A DNA stretch of 64,000 bases from Kocuria marina (GTDB lineage: Bacteria > Actinomycetota > Actinomycetes > Actinomycetales > Micrococcaceae): the NCBI RefSeq assembly GCF_000786655.1, contig NZ_JROM01000003.1, forward strand, positions 39,086 to 103,085. The letters run 5' to 3'. Positions within the stretch are counted from its first letter, which is position 1. Each line of letters starts with the position of its first letter. Position numbers and translations under genes: made by a program. This document shows, in pieces, positions 63,906 to 64,000 of the stretch. The notes under the pieces were generated by a model. The model was not told the origin of the DNA and made no database searches. It was given only the letters and a program-made list of their open reading frames with translations.

Positions 63906-64000
63906 ATGCAGCCTTCAAGCAATCACCACATTTTGAGTGGGTTGACGAATAATCTTCAGGACGCTGATGTTCAGGAGACGCAGGAGTGGATCGAGTCGTT
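63906..64000 (+). CDS. aceE: Pyruvate dehydrogenase E1 component (first codons, cut by window edge)
   Basis: ATG at 63906 with a caggag box opens MQPSSNHHILSGLTNNLQDA followed by DVQETQEWIES, the characteristic N-terminus of actinobacterial AceE (ETQEWxxSL). AceE decarboxylates pyruvate with thiamine diphosphate and passes the acetyl group to the E2 lipoyl domain. Only 31 codons and part of the next are seen. The 146 bp upstream must carry its promoter. Confidence 0.85.
   Translation, partial: MQPSSNHHILSGLTNNLQDADVQETQEWIES

Overview
The window is about 64 kb of very GC-rich, gene-dense DNA from an actinobacterium. GTG and TTG starts, GGAGG-type ribosome sites, the order ftsH-hpt-tilS and a GapB-type GAPDH point to Micrococcaceae, most probably Kocuria or a close relative. 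That placement is an inference from gene content and gene order; no search was possible. I saw no rRNA, tRNA, CRISPR array or insertion sequence.

Layout. 1-6.6 kb is housekeeping on the minus strand: partial ftsH, hpt, tilS, a small helix-turn-helix protein, a zinc metallopeptidase and a PBP4-type D,D-carboxypeptidase, with ppa divergent. 6.8-14.6 kb holds two poorly characterised genes, a HAD phosphatase, serS, a diacylglycerol-kinase-like gene, and a coupled rhodanese-pheA-gntP run. 14.7-26.4 kb is a nitrogen/amino-acid catabolism region: an amidohydrolase, a double-module Lrp regulator, a Sad-type succinate-semialdehyde dehydrogenase, an APC permease, gabD and gabT. It is scattered with debris: the C-terminal end of an amino-acid permease, a frameshifted aminotransferase and the last exported segment of an MFS transporter. 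26.6-35 kb holds an orphan lipoprotein of lower GC, an amidase, pgm, a FemX-like gene, an LTA-synthase-like sulfatase-fold enzyme and an MntR-like regulator.

35.5-41.4 kb is a defence island: a 1617-residue single-chain Type ISP restriction-modification enzyme followed on the same strand by an Abi_2 (HEPN-like) gene. The 115 bp between them hold a 20-bp palindrome and a hairpin with a U-tract that ends just before the abi start. This is the most interesting place in the window.

41.5-64 kb returns to metabolism: two CoA-ester enzymes around an NCS2 permease, a YeiH exporter with a divergent LysR regulator, a serine hydrolase, a Dpp-type peptide ABC operon (substrate-binding protein, two permeases, one fused double ATPase) preceded by a 39-codon small ORF and hairpins, glycerophosphodiesterase, a Cof-type HAD phosphatase, a PEBP protein, a PfkB sugar kinase, gapB, an M18 aminopeptidase, a CPBP membrane protease and a GATase1 protein. 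The right edge carries a deletion scar of a ureide (OHCU decarboxylase) gene and then the first codons of aceE.

Two themes link the parts. First, several catabolic genes survive only as end fragments while their neighbours are intact, consistent with genome reduction by deletion. Second, many convergent gene ends are closed by strong hairpins, three of which share a cgacg(t/c)cg stem.
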